Assembly: GCA_945883745.1 (NCBI GenBank)
Contig: CAMCYH010000024.1
Location: 1 to 36,565, forward strand
Direction of reading: 5' to 3'
DNA: 36,565 bases
Source: Candidatus Kuenenia stuttgartensis
GTDB taxonomy: Bacteria > Planctomycetota > Planctomycetia > Pirellulales > UBA1268
Below the pieces are notes generated by a model. It worked only from the letters and a program-made list of their open reading frames with translations. It did no database searches and had not been told where the DNA came from. Every line of letters starts with the position of its first letter. Position 1 is the first letter of the stretch. Positions 8,271-15,488 of the stretch are shown piece by piece. Both the position numbers and the translations under genes were made by a program.

Positions 8271-9821
8271 TCAGCCGGTAAACAGGGTGGCGACCCAGTA
8301 GATCAGGGCCGAAAGCAGGATCACCGCGGGCAGCGTGAGAATCCAGGCCAGTGCGATCTCGCGGACCGTGCCTCCTTGGATTCCGGACTTGTTCGCCCAC
8401 ATGGTGCCGGCCACGCCACTCGAGAGCACATGGGTCGTGCTCACCGGCATGCCGAAGCCGTCGGCCAGGCCGATCGTGGTGGCCGCCACCAGTTCGGCCA
8501 CGCCCCCCTGGGCATAGGAAAGGTGGGTCTTGCCGATTTTTTCGCCCACTGTGACGACAATTCGCTTCCAGCCCACCATCGTGCCGAGACCGAGGCACAG
8601 CGCGACGCCCATCACCACCCACTCCGGGACATACTCCACCGGCTTCGACAGTTTTCCCGCGACGCTCTTGAGCACCTGTCGGCGATCCTCCGACATCCGA
8701 TCACCAAATTCTCGGAGAATCGTCCGCACCGACGTGCCGAGTTCGACCAGGTGGGTGCGCACCGTCCAGCGGTCATCAGCGGACAGGTCTGCAAAATCTT
8801 TTTTCCCGTCGAGAGACGCGATCACCGACTTGGTCAGTGGCAGAGGATTGAAGGTTGCCAGCACCGGATCACTGATCTCAAACGGGTCGACAACATCGTG
8901 CACCACGTCGTATTCAACGGCTGCCGCGGCCACACTACGGCCGCGGGTCAGCCGCTCCACCGTGGTCGTGGCGACATGCTGGTCCCGCAGGGCCTCGACC
9001 ATAGTCGCGAATTCCGGCTTCTCGAGTTCCGCCTCGAGGGTCTTGGCCGCTTCGACAGCCTGCGTGATCTCGTCGGGCGAGGCACTCATATTAAGGGCGT
9101 AGGTCGCCGGCACGATCCCGATGAGCACCAGCATGATCAGGCCCATCCCCTTCTGGCCGTCATTGGAGCCATGGGCAAAGCTGACGCCTGTGCATGTGCC
9201 GATGAGCAGGGCCCGAATCCACCACGGCGGCGGGGTATCGCCGTGTGGCGGTTCGTACAACTCCTTGGCCCGGATCAGCTTCTTGCAGAGGATCAGCAGC
9301 CCTGCAGCAAGGCCAAAACCGATCAGCGGTGACATGAGCAGCGCCATGATCACCTCGGTCACCTTGTGCCAGTTGAGACCCTTGAAGAGCGAGCCGTGCT
9401 CCATCCAGGCGTTCATCATGCCTACGCCCATGATTGAGCCGATCAGGGCGTGGGAACTGCTCGCCGGCAGCCCGCGATACCAGGTGGCGAAATTCCAGAT
9501 GATCGCCGCCAACAGCAGGGCGAGTACCATCGCCAGACCGCGACCTGTCTTGATGTTGACGAGCAGATCAACCGGCAGCAGATGGACGATGCTGAAGGCG
9601 ACCCCAATACCACCGGCATGCACACCGATGAAGTTCCACAGACCGGACCAGACCACTGCCGGCGTCGGCTTGAGGCTCTTGGTGTAGATGACGGTGGCAA
9701 CGGCATTGGCCGTGTCGTGGAATCCGTTGACGCACTCGAAGCCGAACGCGATGAGCAGAGCGATGACCAAAAGAACGACCTGCCCGATGCTCAATGAAGA
9801 GAGGGCTTCGAAAATTTCCAT
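8271..9821 (-). CDS. PiT-family inorganic phosphate transporter with large central loop
   Basis: A 516-residue inner-membrane protein of the PiT family (cation-coupled phosphate symport). The two inverted signature halves are visible: VNGFHDTANAVAT (about residues 31-43) and FAHGSNDGQKG (215-225), plus GLPASSSHALIG (117-128) and the late GMPVSTTHVLSSGVAGT block. About ten hydrophobic segments flank a long hydrophilic loop of roughly 150 residues between about 245 and 395, longer than in compact bacterial Pit proteins. ATG 9821 is preferred over an upstream in-frame ATG at 9869 because GGAG lies 8 nt before it and the protein then begins with the normal short N-terminus. The conserved unknown gene at 6841-8244 follows within 26 nt. 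The DUF47/PhoU-like partner often found beside PiT genes is not present here. Confidence 0.9.
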   Translation of the reverse strand: MEIFEALSSLSIGQVVLLVIALLIAFGFECVNGFHDTANAVATVIYTKSLKPTPAVVWSGLWNFIGVHAGGIGVAFSIVHLLPVDLLVNIKTGRGLAMVLALLLAAIIWNFATWYRGLPASSSHALIGSIMGVGMMNAWMEHGSLFKGLNWHKVTEVIMALLMSPLIGFGLAAGLLILCKKLIRAKELYEPPHGDTPPPWWIRALLIGTCTGVSFAHGSNDGQKGMGLIMLVLIGIVPATYALNMSASPDEITQAVEAAKTLEAELEKPEFATMVEALRDQHVATTTVERLTRGRSVAAAAVEYDVVHDVVDPFEISDPVLATFNPLPLTKSVIASLDGKKDFADLSADDRWTVRTHLVELGTSVRTILREFGDRMSEDRRQVLKSVAGKLSKPVEYVPEWVVMGVALCLGLGTMVGWKRIVVTVGEKIGKTHLSYAQGGVAELVAATTIGLADGFGMPVSTTHVLSSGVAGTMWANKSGIQGGTVREIALAWILTLPAVILLSALIYWVATLFTG

Positions 9822-10055
9822 GTCGCAGACTCCGTGCGGTTGGCCAACCCGTGCAGCCCAGGACCCCATGGCGACGTCAAACCATCGCTCCGGTCCCGGG
9901 GTTGTTGAGACTAAGCCTGGTTCATCACCATCTCAACCCGCCCGCGGAAAAACACGAAATTCTCACATCCCCCGATCGGGCCTCCCTCGCGTGACGGTTC
10001 GCCATGGTGGTGAAAAGCAGATATCGCTGGCAGACTGAGCCATGTGGAGTCCGCA
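9822..10055. promoter_or_regulatory. Divergent intergenic region between PiT and PatB/MalY-type genes
   Basis: No gene is visible. The stretch must hold the two divergent promoters. It contains an imperfect inverted repeat: TTCATCACCAT at 9921-9931 and ATGGTGGTGAA at 10004-10014 (10 of 11 positions complementary, 72 bp apart). On the plus strand GGAG at 10046-10049 is the ribosome binding site for the ATG at 10056. I see no clear -35/-10 pair. Confidence 0.35.
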
Positions 10056-11201
10056 ATGTTCGGCGACGATGACTTTGACGATTGCCCCGATCGCCGGGGC
10101 ACCGGATCCGAGAAGTGGGATCGCTGGGCGGAGCATGATCTGCTGCCACTCTGGGTGGCCGATATGGATTTTCGGTCGCCGGACGTCGTGCTCGAGGCGA
10201 TCCGGGCGCGGGTCGATCATGGTGTGTTTGGCTACACGCATGAGCCTCCTGGCTTCGCACCGGCGCTCGCCGATCACCTTCGATCACAGCATGGCTGGTC
10301 GATCGACCCTGCCACGGTCGTCGCGACACCGGGCGTCGTCGCCGGCCTGGCGATCACGGCCCGCCTGCTCACCGCACCCGATGACGAGATCCTCACATTC
10401 ACACCGATCTACCCGCCGTTTCTGTCGTTGCCCGGACTGGCCGGCCGCCGCTGCGTGCGGGTGCCGCTCGTGTCGTCTGCCTCCGCATGGCAGATCGACT
10501 GGGATGCCCTCGCCGCTTCGATCACACCCCGCACGAGGCTCTTCTGGCTCTGCCACCCCCACAATCCGACAGGTACGGTGTTCTCGCGGCCAGACCTGAT
10601 ACGACTCGCCGACCTGTGCGAACAGCATCGCATCACGGTGGTGAGCGACGAGATCTGGGCCGATCTCGTGCTGGACGACACGCCCGGCCATGTGCCGTTC
10701 GCAAGCCTCGACCACGAGGCGGCCAGGCGGGCCATCACACTGCTCGCCCCGTCGAAGACCTGGAACCTCGCGGGGTTGGGCTGTGCCGCCGCGGTCGTGC
10801 CTGACGCGTCGCAGCGGACACGCTGGCGACCTGCCGGCGGCGGCCTCGTGCCGATGATCAATCCGCTCGGCTATGCGGCGGCAATCGCCGCCTGGCAACA
10901 CGGCGACCCCTGGCGGCGCAGGCTGCTCGCCGTGCTCCGCAGGCATCATGAGCTCATTGCGGCCACAGTGGCGGGGATCGCCGGGCTCTCGAGCATCGCA
11001 TCGCAGGCGACCTACCTGGCCTGGATCGACTGCCGCGGCACCGACGTGGCCGACCCGGTGACGGCCTGCGTGCAGGCAGGGCTCGGCCCCTCTGATGGTC
11101 GTGAGTTCGGGGCACCGGGGTTCATCCGGCTCAACCTGGCCTGCCCAACCGCCCGGCTTGACGAGGCGCTCCGGCGGCTCCAGCAGGCGTTTGCCCGCTG
11201 A
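10056..11201 (+). CDS. PatB/MalY-type PLP-dependent C-S lyase or aminotransferase
   Basis: A 381-residue fold-type I PLP enzyme of the MalY/PatB subfamily. It shows the subfamily start LPLWVADMDFRSP (about 30-42), GYTHEPPGF (59-67), HNPTG (169-173), SDEIW with the cofactor Asp (D198), and the Schiff-base lysine K234 in APSKTWNLAG. Such proteins cleave cystathionine or other cysteine conjugates to pyruvate, ammonia and a thiol; some have aminotransferase or regulatory roles. I cannot fix the substrate. The start is ATG 10056 (GGAG 6 nt upstream) rather than the in-frame GTG 10044, which contains that GGAG. It is separated by 137 nt from the next gene, so co-transcription downstream is uncertain. 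Confidence 0.85.
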   Translation: MFGDDDFDDCPDRRGTGSEKWDRWAEHDLLPLWVADMDFRSPDVVLEAIRARVDHGVFGYTHEPPGFAPALADHLRSQHGWSIDPATVVATPGVVAGLAITARLLTAPDDEILTFTPIYPPFLSLPGLAGRRCVRVPLVSSASAWQIDWDALAASITPRTRLFWLCHPHNPTGTVFSRPDLIRLADLCEQHRITVVSDEIWADLVLDDTPGHVPFASLDHEAARRAITLLAPSKTWNLAGLGCAAAVVPDASQRTRWRPAGGGLVPMINPLGYAAAIAAWQHGDPWRRRLLAVLRRHHELIAATVAGIAGLSSIASQATYLAWIDCRGTDVADPVTACVQAGLGPSDGREFGAPGFIRLNLACPTARLDEALRRLQQAFAR

Positions 11202-11338
11202 GAGGCAAGGCAACGCCGCTGCCGGCCCGGGGCGGCAAAACGCTCTGGCGACACGCCGGTACGCCTCGCTATCGTCCCGCCGCGGTCCCAGCGGATCGCA
11301 CTCCCCACACACATTGAAATGCTCGGAGACACACCTCT

Positions 11339-11635
11339 ATGACCCGCCGCAAGTCGAAGAAGAAGACCTACAGCCAGCAGGTTGCCGGTCTTGCCACCAT
11401 GGGCATGCCCACGCCTGTCCAGAAAGTTGCCTCATCAAAATGGGGTTCGCGTCTGCTGCTCATCCTCGTACCGATCCTCCTGGCAACAGGCGTGATCACG
11501 ATCAGCTTCAGCGGCGGCATTCCGAGCGTTACCGTGAACAAGGAGCGGGCGGCGGCCGTGGGACAGGAACTGAAGCAAGGTGCCGTGCGGGCAGCCGAGA
11601 CGATCCGCCAGGACGAAAGCAACCGCTGGCGGTAG
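11339..11635 (+). CDS. Small single-pass membrane protein
   Basis: No family recognised. The 98-residue product has a very basic N-terminus (RRKSKKK), one transmembrane helix at about residues 39-59 (LLLILVPILLATGVITI) and a short polar tail with several charged residues that could form a helix. This pattern suggests an inner-membrane protein with its basic end in the cytoplasm. GGAG at 11325-11328 is 10 nt before the ATG. The next gene, the Xaa-Pro aminopeptidase, starts 12 nt after its stop, so the two are probably one transcript. Amino-acid composition and the paired placement support a real gene, though its function is unknown. Confidence 0.6.
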   Translation: MTRRKSKKKTYSQQVAGLATMGMPTPVQKVASSKWGSRLLLILVPILLATGVITISFSGGIPSVTVNKERAAAVGQELKQGAVRAAETIRQDESNRWR

Positions 11636-11647
11636 GAGAACTCCGCC

Positions 11648-12928
11648 ATGCGGCACGCCCCCATCGACCCCAGCCTCTTCATCGACAACCGTCGACGGCT
11701 GACGGCTCTCTTGCCGGAACAAGCCCTGGTCATCGTCCACGCGGCCGATGTGCTCCCTACGACCGGTGACGGCACGCTGCGGCTGCACCCCTCGGGCGAT
11801 CTCTTCTGGCTCAGTGGCATCGAGCAGGAGGAGAGTGTGCTCGTCCTTGCGCCCGACGCCGCCGAGCCCACCCATCGCGAGATGCTCTTCATCCGCCAGC
11901 CGAACGAGCAGCTCGCCATCTGGGAGGGTGACAAACTCAGCAAGGACAAGGCGCGGGCTCTTTCCGGAATCACCACGATCCGCTGGCTGACCGATCTGCC
12001 CGCCGTGCTCCACGGGCTCATGTGCGAGAGCGAGCCGGTGTTTCTCAATGCCAACGAGCACGAACGGGCGGGCCTCACGGTGGCCCAGCGCGACCTGCGC
12101 ATGGCCCGCCAGCTCATCGCCGACTATCCGCTCCATGACTACCGCCGTCTGGCCCCGCTCATACGTCGGCTGCGGGCGGTGAAAAGCCCGGCCGAGGTCG
12201 ATCTCCTGCGGCAGGCAATCGACATCACCGCTGCTGGCCTGCGCAAGATGCTCGGGATCCTCAAGCCTGGAGTGATGGAATTCGAACTCGAGGCAGAGTT
12301 GGCGGCCGAGTTCATCCGCCGTCGGGCGACGTTCGGCTACGAGCCAATCATCGCCTCCGGCAGCCACTCCTGCTGCCTCCACTACAACACCAACGACGAT
12401 GTCTGCCGCGAGGGGGACCTCGTGCTCGTCGACGTCGGCGCCTGCTACGCCAATTACAACGCCGACCTGACGCGCACCTACCCCGTCGGCGGCCGTTTTA
12501 CGACACGGCAGCGATCGGTCTACGAGGCTGTCCTGCGGGTCTTGAAAAACTCGATCACCCGCGCGACCGTCGGCACGACGCCCCGCGACTGGAAGCGGGC
12601 TGCGCAGCTGGAGATGAACGACGAACTCCTGCGGCTTGGGCTCCTCTCGACGGCCGACGTGGCGAAGGATTCGGCCGAGGAGCCTGCCTGCAAGAAATAC
12701 TTCATGCATGGCCTCGGTCACTCGCTGGGCCTGGGTGTCCATGATCTGGCCCCCATCAACGGCCCCTTCGAACCCGGCTGGGTGATCACCGTCGAACCCG
12801 GCATCTATATCCCTGACGAGGGGATCGGCATCAGACTGGAGAATGACATTCTGATCACCGAGCGCGGCCCGATCGACCTCTGCAGCCACGTCCCAATCGA
12901 GCCCGACGAGATCGAGGGGCTGCTGTAG
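11648..12928 (+). CDS. pepP: Xaa-Pro aminopeptidase (M24B metallopeptidase)
   Basis: A 426-residue proline aminopeptidase of the AMPP type that removes N-terminal residues preceding proline. An N-terminal domain (about 1-170, with LRLHPSGDLFWLSGIEQEES) is followed by the pita-bread catalytic domain with the five metal ligands: D262 and D273 (VDVGACYANYNADLTRTYP), H358 in HGLGHSLGLGVHD, E383 in TVEPGIYI and E399 in GIRLENDILIT. Family length is normal. The ATG at 11648 has AGGAG 9 nt upstream, overlapping the end of the small membrane-protein gene, so the two genes are probably coupled. No signal peptide, so the enzyme is cytoplasmic. Confidence 0.92.
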   Translation: MRHAPIDPSLFIDNRRRLTALLPEQALVIVHAADVLPTTGDGTLRLHPSGDLFWLSGIEQEESVLVLAPDAAEPTHREMLFIRQPNEQLAIWEGDKLSKDKARALSGITTIRWLTDLPAVLHGLMCESEPVFLNANEHERAGLTVAQRDLRMARQLIADYPLHDYRRLAPLIRRLRAVKSPAEVDLLRQAIDITAAGLRKMLGILKPGVMEFELEAELAAEFIRRRATFGYEPIIASGSHSCCLHYNTNDDVCREGDLVLVDVGACYANYNADLTRTYPVGGRFTTRQRSVYEAVLRVLKNSITRATVGTTPRDWKRAAQLEMNDELLRLGLLSTADVAKDSAEEPACKKYFMHGLGHSLGLGVHDLAPINGPFEPGWVITVEPGIYIPDEGIGIRLENDILITERGPIDLCSHVPIEPDEIEGLL

Positions 12929-13080
12929 CGCTGCGCTCGCCATCCTGGCCTCGGCCTGCTTGAGGCCTCCGCGACCACGGGTCGCTGCGGCCGAAGAGGC
13001 CCGCCATCCCGGCGGGCTTCCGACACCCAGCACAGGGCGCAAGCCCTGTGGCCTGTAGCAGCGGATTCGCCTTTGTCTTA
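12929..13080. repeat. GC-rich hairpin repeats downstream of the aminopeptidase (copy 2)
   Basis: Two clear hairpins are present. GCCCGCC-atccc-GGCGGGC lies at 12999-13017, and CACAGGGC / GCCCTGTG with a GCAA tetraloop lies at 13031-13050. The first has a relative at 19568-19586 and the second shares the GGGCGCAAGCCC core of the dispersed family. The stretch CGCCATCCTGGCCTC at 12939-12953 reappears in inverted form near 19621-19636. No T-run follows the hairpins, so they are better described as repeats than as proven terminators. Confidence 0.65.
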
Positions 13081-13095
13081 CGGCAAGCTCCGTGA

Positions 13096-13226
13096 GGGGC
13101 TGCCCGTGCCCCATCGCCGGCGTAGGTGGCCAGCGCAGCCCGGAGGGCGAGAGCGCAGCCACCTCCGAGCGAGCGAAGGGCAGGATGCCCGTAGCGAACG
13201 TCCGGCGATGGGGCACGGGCAGCCCC
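13096..13226. repeat. 131-bp element with perfect 25-bp inverted ends and internal hairpins
   Basis: The ends 13096-13120 and 13202-13226 are perfect reverse complements of 25 bp, separated by 81 bp. The interior can fold further: arm A pairs AGGTGGC (13124-13130) with GCCACCT (13158-13164) and contains GCGC/GCGC and GCCC-gga-GGGC (13138-13148); arm B is GGGCA-gga-TGCCC (13178-13190), flanked by direct AGCGAA copies (13172-13177 and 13193-13198). The whole looks like a three-way junction. It lies between the aminopeptidase and the FKBP gene. It could be a non-autonomous mobile or REP-type element or a structured RNA. No transposase or target-site duplication is obvious. Confidence 0.75.
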
Positions 13227-13264
13227 GAACCCGCGGACAGCCCGGCGTTTTCGTGCGAATGGCT

Positions 13265-13292
13265 CCTTTTTGAGCAGCCGGTACCGTATAGT
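13265..13292 (+). promoter_or_regulatory. Putative promoter of the FKBP gene
   Basis: A TATAGT -10-like hexamer lies at 13287-13292, with a weak CTTTTT -35-like hexamer 16 bp upstream at 13265-13270. It is followed by AGGGA. The CCGGTAC and AGTAGGGA blocks around it recur at the dnaN promoter (15407-15420), which supports the assignment. The start site is not known. Confidence 0.45.
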
Positions 13293-13322
13293 AGGGACTT
13301 CAACCCTTCTAGGAGCCATGCG

Positions 13323-13799
13323 ATGCGACTGTTCGCCGCCGTCACGATTGCCTGCCTCGTCCTTTTCACCCCGGAGTTCACCGTGGCCGACGACACCAAG
13401 GAAGTGCCCCACCCGAAGCTGCCAGCCGGTGCCGGGAAGATCGCCGACGATGCGCCGAAGACGTTTGCGAAGACCTCGTCTGGCCTCCAGTACCGCGTGC
13501 TACGGGCCGGCGCGGGCGGCAATCCCAAGGCCACCAACACGGTGAAGGTGAACTACCACGGCTGGCTCGACGACGGCAACGTTTTTGACAGTTCGTACAA
13601 GCGGGGTGAGCCGATCGAGTTTCCTCTCAATGGCGTCATTCCCGGCTGGACGGAGGGCATGCAGCTGGTCGGAGAAGGGGGCATGATCGAACTGCTCATC
13701 CCGAGCAATCTCGGCTACGGCGCCCGAGGCACGCCCGGCGGTCCGATTCCTCCAAATGCCACGCTCCACTTCCTCGTCGAACTGCTGGAAGTGAAATAG
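13323..13799 (+). CDS. Exported FKBP-type peptidyl-prolyl isomerase
   Basis: A 158-residue cis-trans prolyl isomerase with a signal peptide (MRLFAAVTIACLVLFTP, cleavage near FTVA-DD) and a single C-terminal FKBP domain from about residue 53. Typical elements are VKVNYHGWL, VFDSS (F88-D89), the VIPGW active-site strand (105-109), EGG, GYG and the final strand LHFLVELLEV. It should assist folding of exported proteins in the periplasm. An in-frame extension runs upstream to 13092 through the inverted-repeat element, but it has no signal or family similarity and the ATG at 13323, with AGGAG 7 nt upstream, is the real start. The cysteine desulfurase begins only 3 nt after its stop. Confidence 0.9.
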   Translation: MRLFAAVTIACLVLFTPEFTVADDTKEVPHPKLPAGAGKIADDAPKTFAKTSSGLQYRVLRAGAGGNPKATNTVKVNYHGWLDDGNVFDSSYKRGEPIEFPLNGVIPGWTEGMQLVGEGGMIELLIPSNLGYGARGTPGGPIPPNATLHFLVELLEVK

Positions 13800-13802
13800 G
13801 CG

Positions 13803-14951
13803 TTGATCTACCTCGATCACGCGGCCACCACGCCCCTGCGGCCTGAGGTGGAGGCGGCGATGGAGGCCGCCGGCCGCGACGGCTTTGCCAACCCGTCGAG
13901 CCAGCATTCCGCTGGCCGCCGAGCCAAGCGGATCCTCGAGGATGCCCGTGAACGAATCCTGGCCGCGGTCGGCTGCCGCCCAAGCGGCCTCAATCGCTGC
14001 CGGCTGGTCTTCACATCCGGGGCCACTGAGGCCAACCGTCTGGCCGTGCTGGGAACGGCACGGTCGCCAGCCGGCGTGGTTGCAGTATCGGCCCGCGACC
14101 ATGCGAGCCTGAGAGCCGCAGCGAAAGACGTGGCCTTGCGGCCGGGCTGGAGCATCACCGACCTGCCGCTCGACAGCCATGGCATGCTTGATTCCGCTGC
14201 CGTCTCCGCGTGGCTCGACCAGACGCAGGGCGTTGCGTGTCGCATCCTGTGCACCACGCCCGTATGCGGCCAGACAGGAAGCGCTGAATCAGCTTGCGTC
14301 GTGGCGGCGGCCGCGGAACGGGCGTGTCTGGTGCACGCCGATGCCACGCAGGCTGTGGCTTTCACAGCGGTCGATTTCACGCGGCTTGGAGCGGCCACGC
14401 TCACGCTGGCGGCCCACAAGTTTGGTGGACCGAGGGGCATTGGTGGCCTCGTGATTCGTGGCGACGTCGATCTTCAGCCGCTTCACCCCGGACCCCAGGA
14501 GACCGGCATGCGAGGGGGCACGGAGCCGGTAGCCCTGGCCGCCGGCTTTGCGACGGCCCTGGAACTGGCGTCCGCGGAACGGGCCGATGCGGTCCGGCGA
14601 GTGACACGTCTCCGCGATCATTTCGAAGCCGGCATGCGGGCTATCGCAGAGCGTCGTGGCATTGTCGCCACCGTGATCAGCGAGACAACTGATCGGAGCC
14701 CTCATATTTCGACGATCGGATTTCACGGTCGCGACCGCCAGGCGATCGTCATGGCAGCGGACCTGGGGGGACTCTGCTGCGCGACGGGCACAGCCTGCGC
14801 GAGTGGTTCGAGCGAGCCGTCACCGGCCCTGGCCTCCATGGGGCTGCCGGCGGACGTCACCCGCGGTGCGGTGCGATTCAGCTTCGGCGGATCGACGACC
14901 GAAGCCGACATCAACCGAGCAATCACGATCCTTGAAACCGTCTTGTCCTGA
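13803..14951 (+). CDS. Cysteine desulfurase (NifS/IscS class V aminotransferase family), TTG start
   Basis: A 382-residue PLP enzyme. The N-terminus IYLDHAATTPLRPEV is the classic NifS/IscS start, the PLP lysine is K206 in AAHKFGGPRG, and the catalytic cysteine is C332 in GTACASGSSEPS on the mobile loop. It would release sulfur from cysteine to give alanine and a persulfide for Fe-S cluster or thio-cofactor synthesis. No ATG or GTG precedes IYLDHAA in frame after the FKBP stop, so TTG 13803 is the start; it lies 3 nt after the FKBP stop, suggesting translational coupling. No iscU, iscR or thiI-like gene follows, so the acceptor protein is not indicated. It could also be a group I/II housekeeping desulfurase acting on tRNA thiolation. 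Confidence 0.87.
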   Translation: MIYLDHAATTPLRPEVEAAMEAAGRDGFANPSSQHSAGRRAKRILEDARERILAAVGCRPSGLNRCRLVFTSGATEANRLAVLGTARSPAGVVAVSARDHASLRAAAKDVALRPGWSITDLPLDSHGMLDSAAVSAWLDQTQGVACRILCTTPVCGQTGSAESACVVAAAAERACLVHADATQAVAFTAVDFTRLGAATLTLAAHKFGGPRGIGGLVIRGDVDLQPLHPGPQETGMRGGTEPVALAAGFATALELASAERADAVRRVTRLRDHFEAGMRAIAERRGIVATVISETTDRSPHISTIGFHGRDRQAIVMAADLGGLCCATGTACASGSSEPSPALASMGLPADVTRGAVRFSFGGSTTEADINRAITILETVLS

Positions 14952-15361
14952 ACGATGTGTCACAGGATTGTCGGAATCACGTCGGGGACCATGTCGATTC
15001 ACGACCGACATCGTTGTGAGCAAGGCAGTGTCAGGCATCTGGAACCAAGACAGCCTGCTTCCAGACGCAGATGAAACACTCGGCACGCGGCGACCTAACC
15101 CAGTTCGAGATCGGTTTTCTCATGTTTCCAACACTGTTCCAACAGTCAGCCATGCCTGCTTCGAAGATGAGTAGATGTCCGTTTTTCGAGTGGTGCGACG
15201 CTCTTCATGACGACCCAACGAAAGATTTGTTTAGGTGCCTTAGTTCGGTTCCTTGCCATTCCTGATTGCTCCCTACTCTTTCTCTTTTTTTAAATACAAC
15301 GAGAAGAGATAGAAGATCCGGCGCCCCTGATTGGATGGCGGCCTGTCGATGAGCGAAAAAA

Positions 15362-15396
15362 TGCGAAAATCACCTTTCCACAGGCCCATTTTCGCA
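15362..15396. promoter_or_regulatory. Inverted repeat overlapping the dnaN promoter region
   Basis: TGCGAAAAT at 15362-15370 and ATTTTCGCA at 15388-15396 are perfect 9-bp inverted arms around a 17-bp centre. A further GCGAAAAA lies just upstream (15355-15362). The right arm covers the expected -35 region of the dnaN promoter, so this is a plausible operator. The centre includes the DnaA-box-like CTTTCCACA. Confidence 0.5.
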
Positions 15397-15416
15397 GAGC
15401 GTAAAACCGGTACAGT
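15389..15416 (+). promoter_or_regulatory. Putative dnaN promoter
   Basis: TACAGT at 15411-15416 is a -10-like hexamer; a weak TTTTCG lies 16 bp upstream at 15389-15394. The surrounding CCGGTAC and AGTAGGGA blocks match those at the FKBP promoter. The predicted leader to dnaN would be about 60 nt. Confidence 0.4.
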
Positions 15417-15470
15417 AGGGATACCAGACCCGTACGAAAAGCTCCCGGCAAGGTCGGTGACGAGGAAAGG

Positions 15471-15488
15471 ATGATCGACACGCGATGA
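15471..15488 (+). other. Five-codon mini-ORF (MIDTR) overlapping the dnaN start
   Basis: The best ribosome binding site before dnaN, GAGGA at 15462-15466, is 18 nt from the dnaN ATG but 4 nt from an ATG at 15471. That ATG opens a five-codon frame whose TGA (15486-15488) overlaps the dnaN ATG (15485-15487). This arrangement would allow translation to terminate and restart at dnaN. It is too short to test as a gene by sequence alone. Confidence 0.35.

Larger units (their letters stand above)
14952..15484. other. 533-bp non-coding region upstream of dnaN
   Basis: No convincing gene lies here. It is distinctly A/T-richer than its surroundings, with a pyrimidine/T-rich run near 15272-15292 ending in TTTTTTTAAATAC. 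Near dnaN it holds CTTTCCACA (15373-15381), one mismatch from the DnaA-box pattern TTWTNCACA, but I see no cluster of such boxes. The dnaN promoter, an inverted repeat and a mini-ORF follow at its right end and are listed separately. A replication origin is possible but not shown. Confidence 0.5.

Noticed and set aside
13092..13322. N-terminal extension of the FKBP protein through the inverted repeat
   Set aside because: ATG 13323 has AGGAG and starts a proper signal peptide; the extension only reflects an open frame in the repeat.
11435..13540. 701-codon minus-strand open frame antisense to the aminopeptidase and FKBP genes
   Set aside because: It runs opposite to two genes with full catalytic motifs, shows low-complexity charged sequence and no domain. 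Long antisense frames are common at this GC content.
14952..15484. Full replication origin upstream of dnaN
   Set aside because: Only one imperfect DnaA-box-like site is visible and dnaA is absent, so I list it as a possibility, not a feature.
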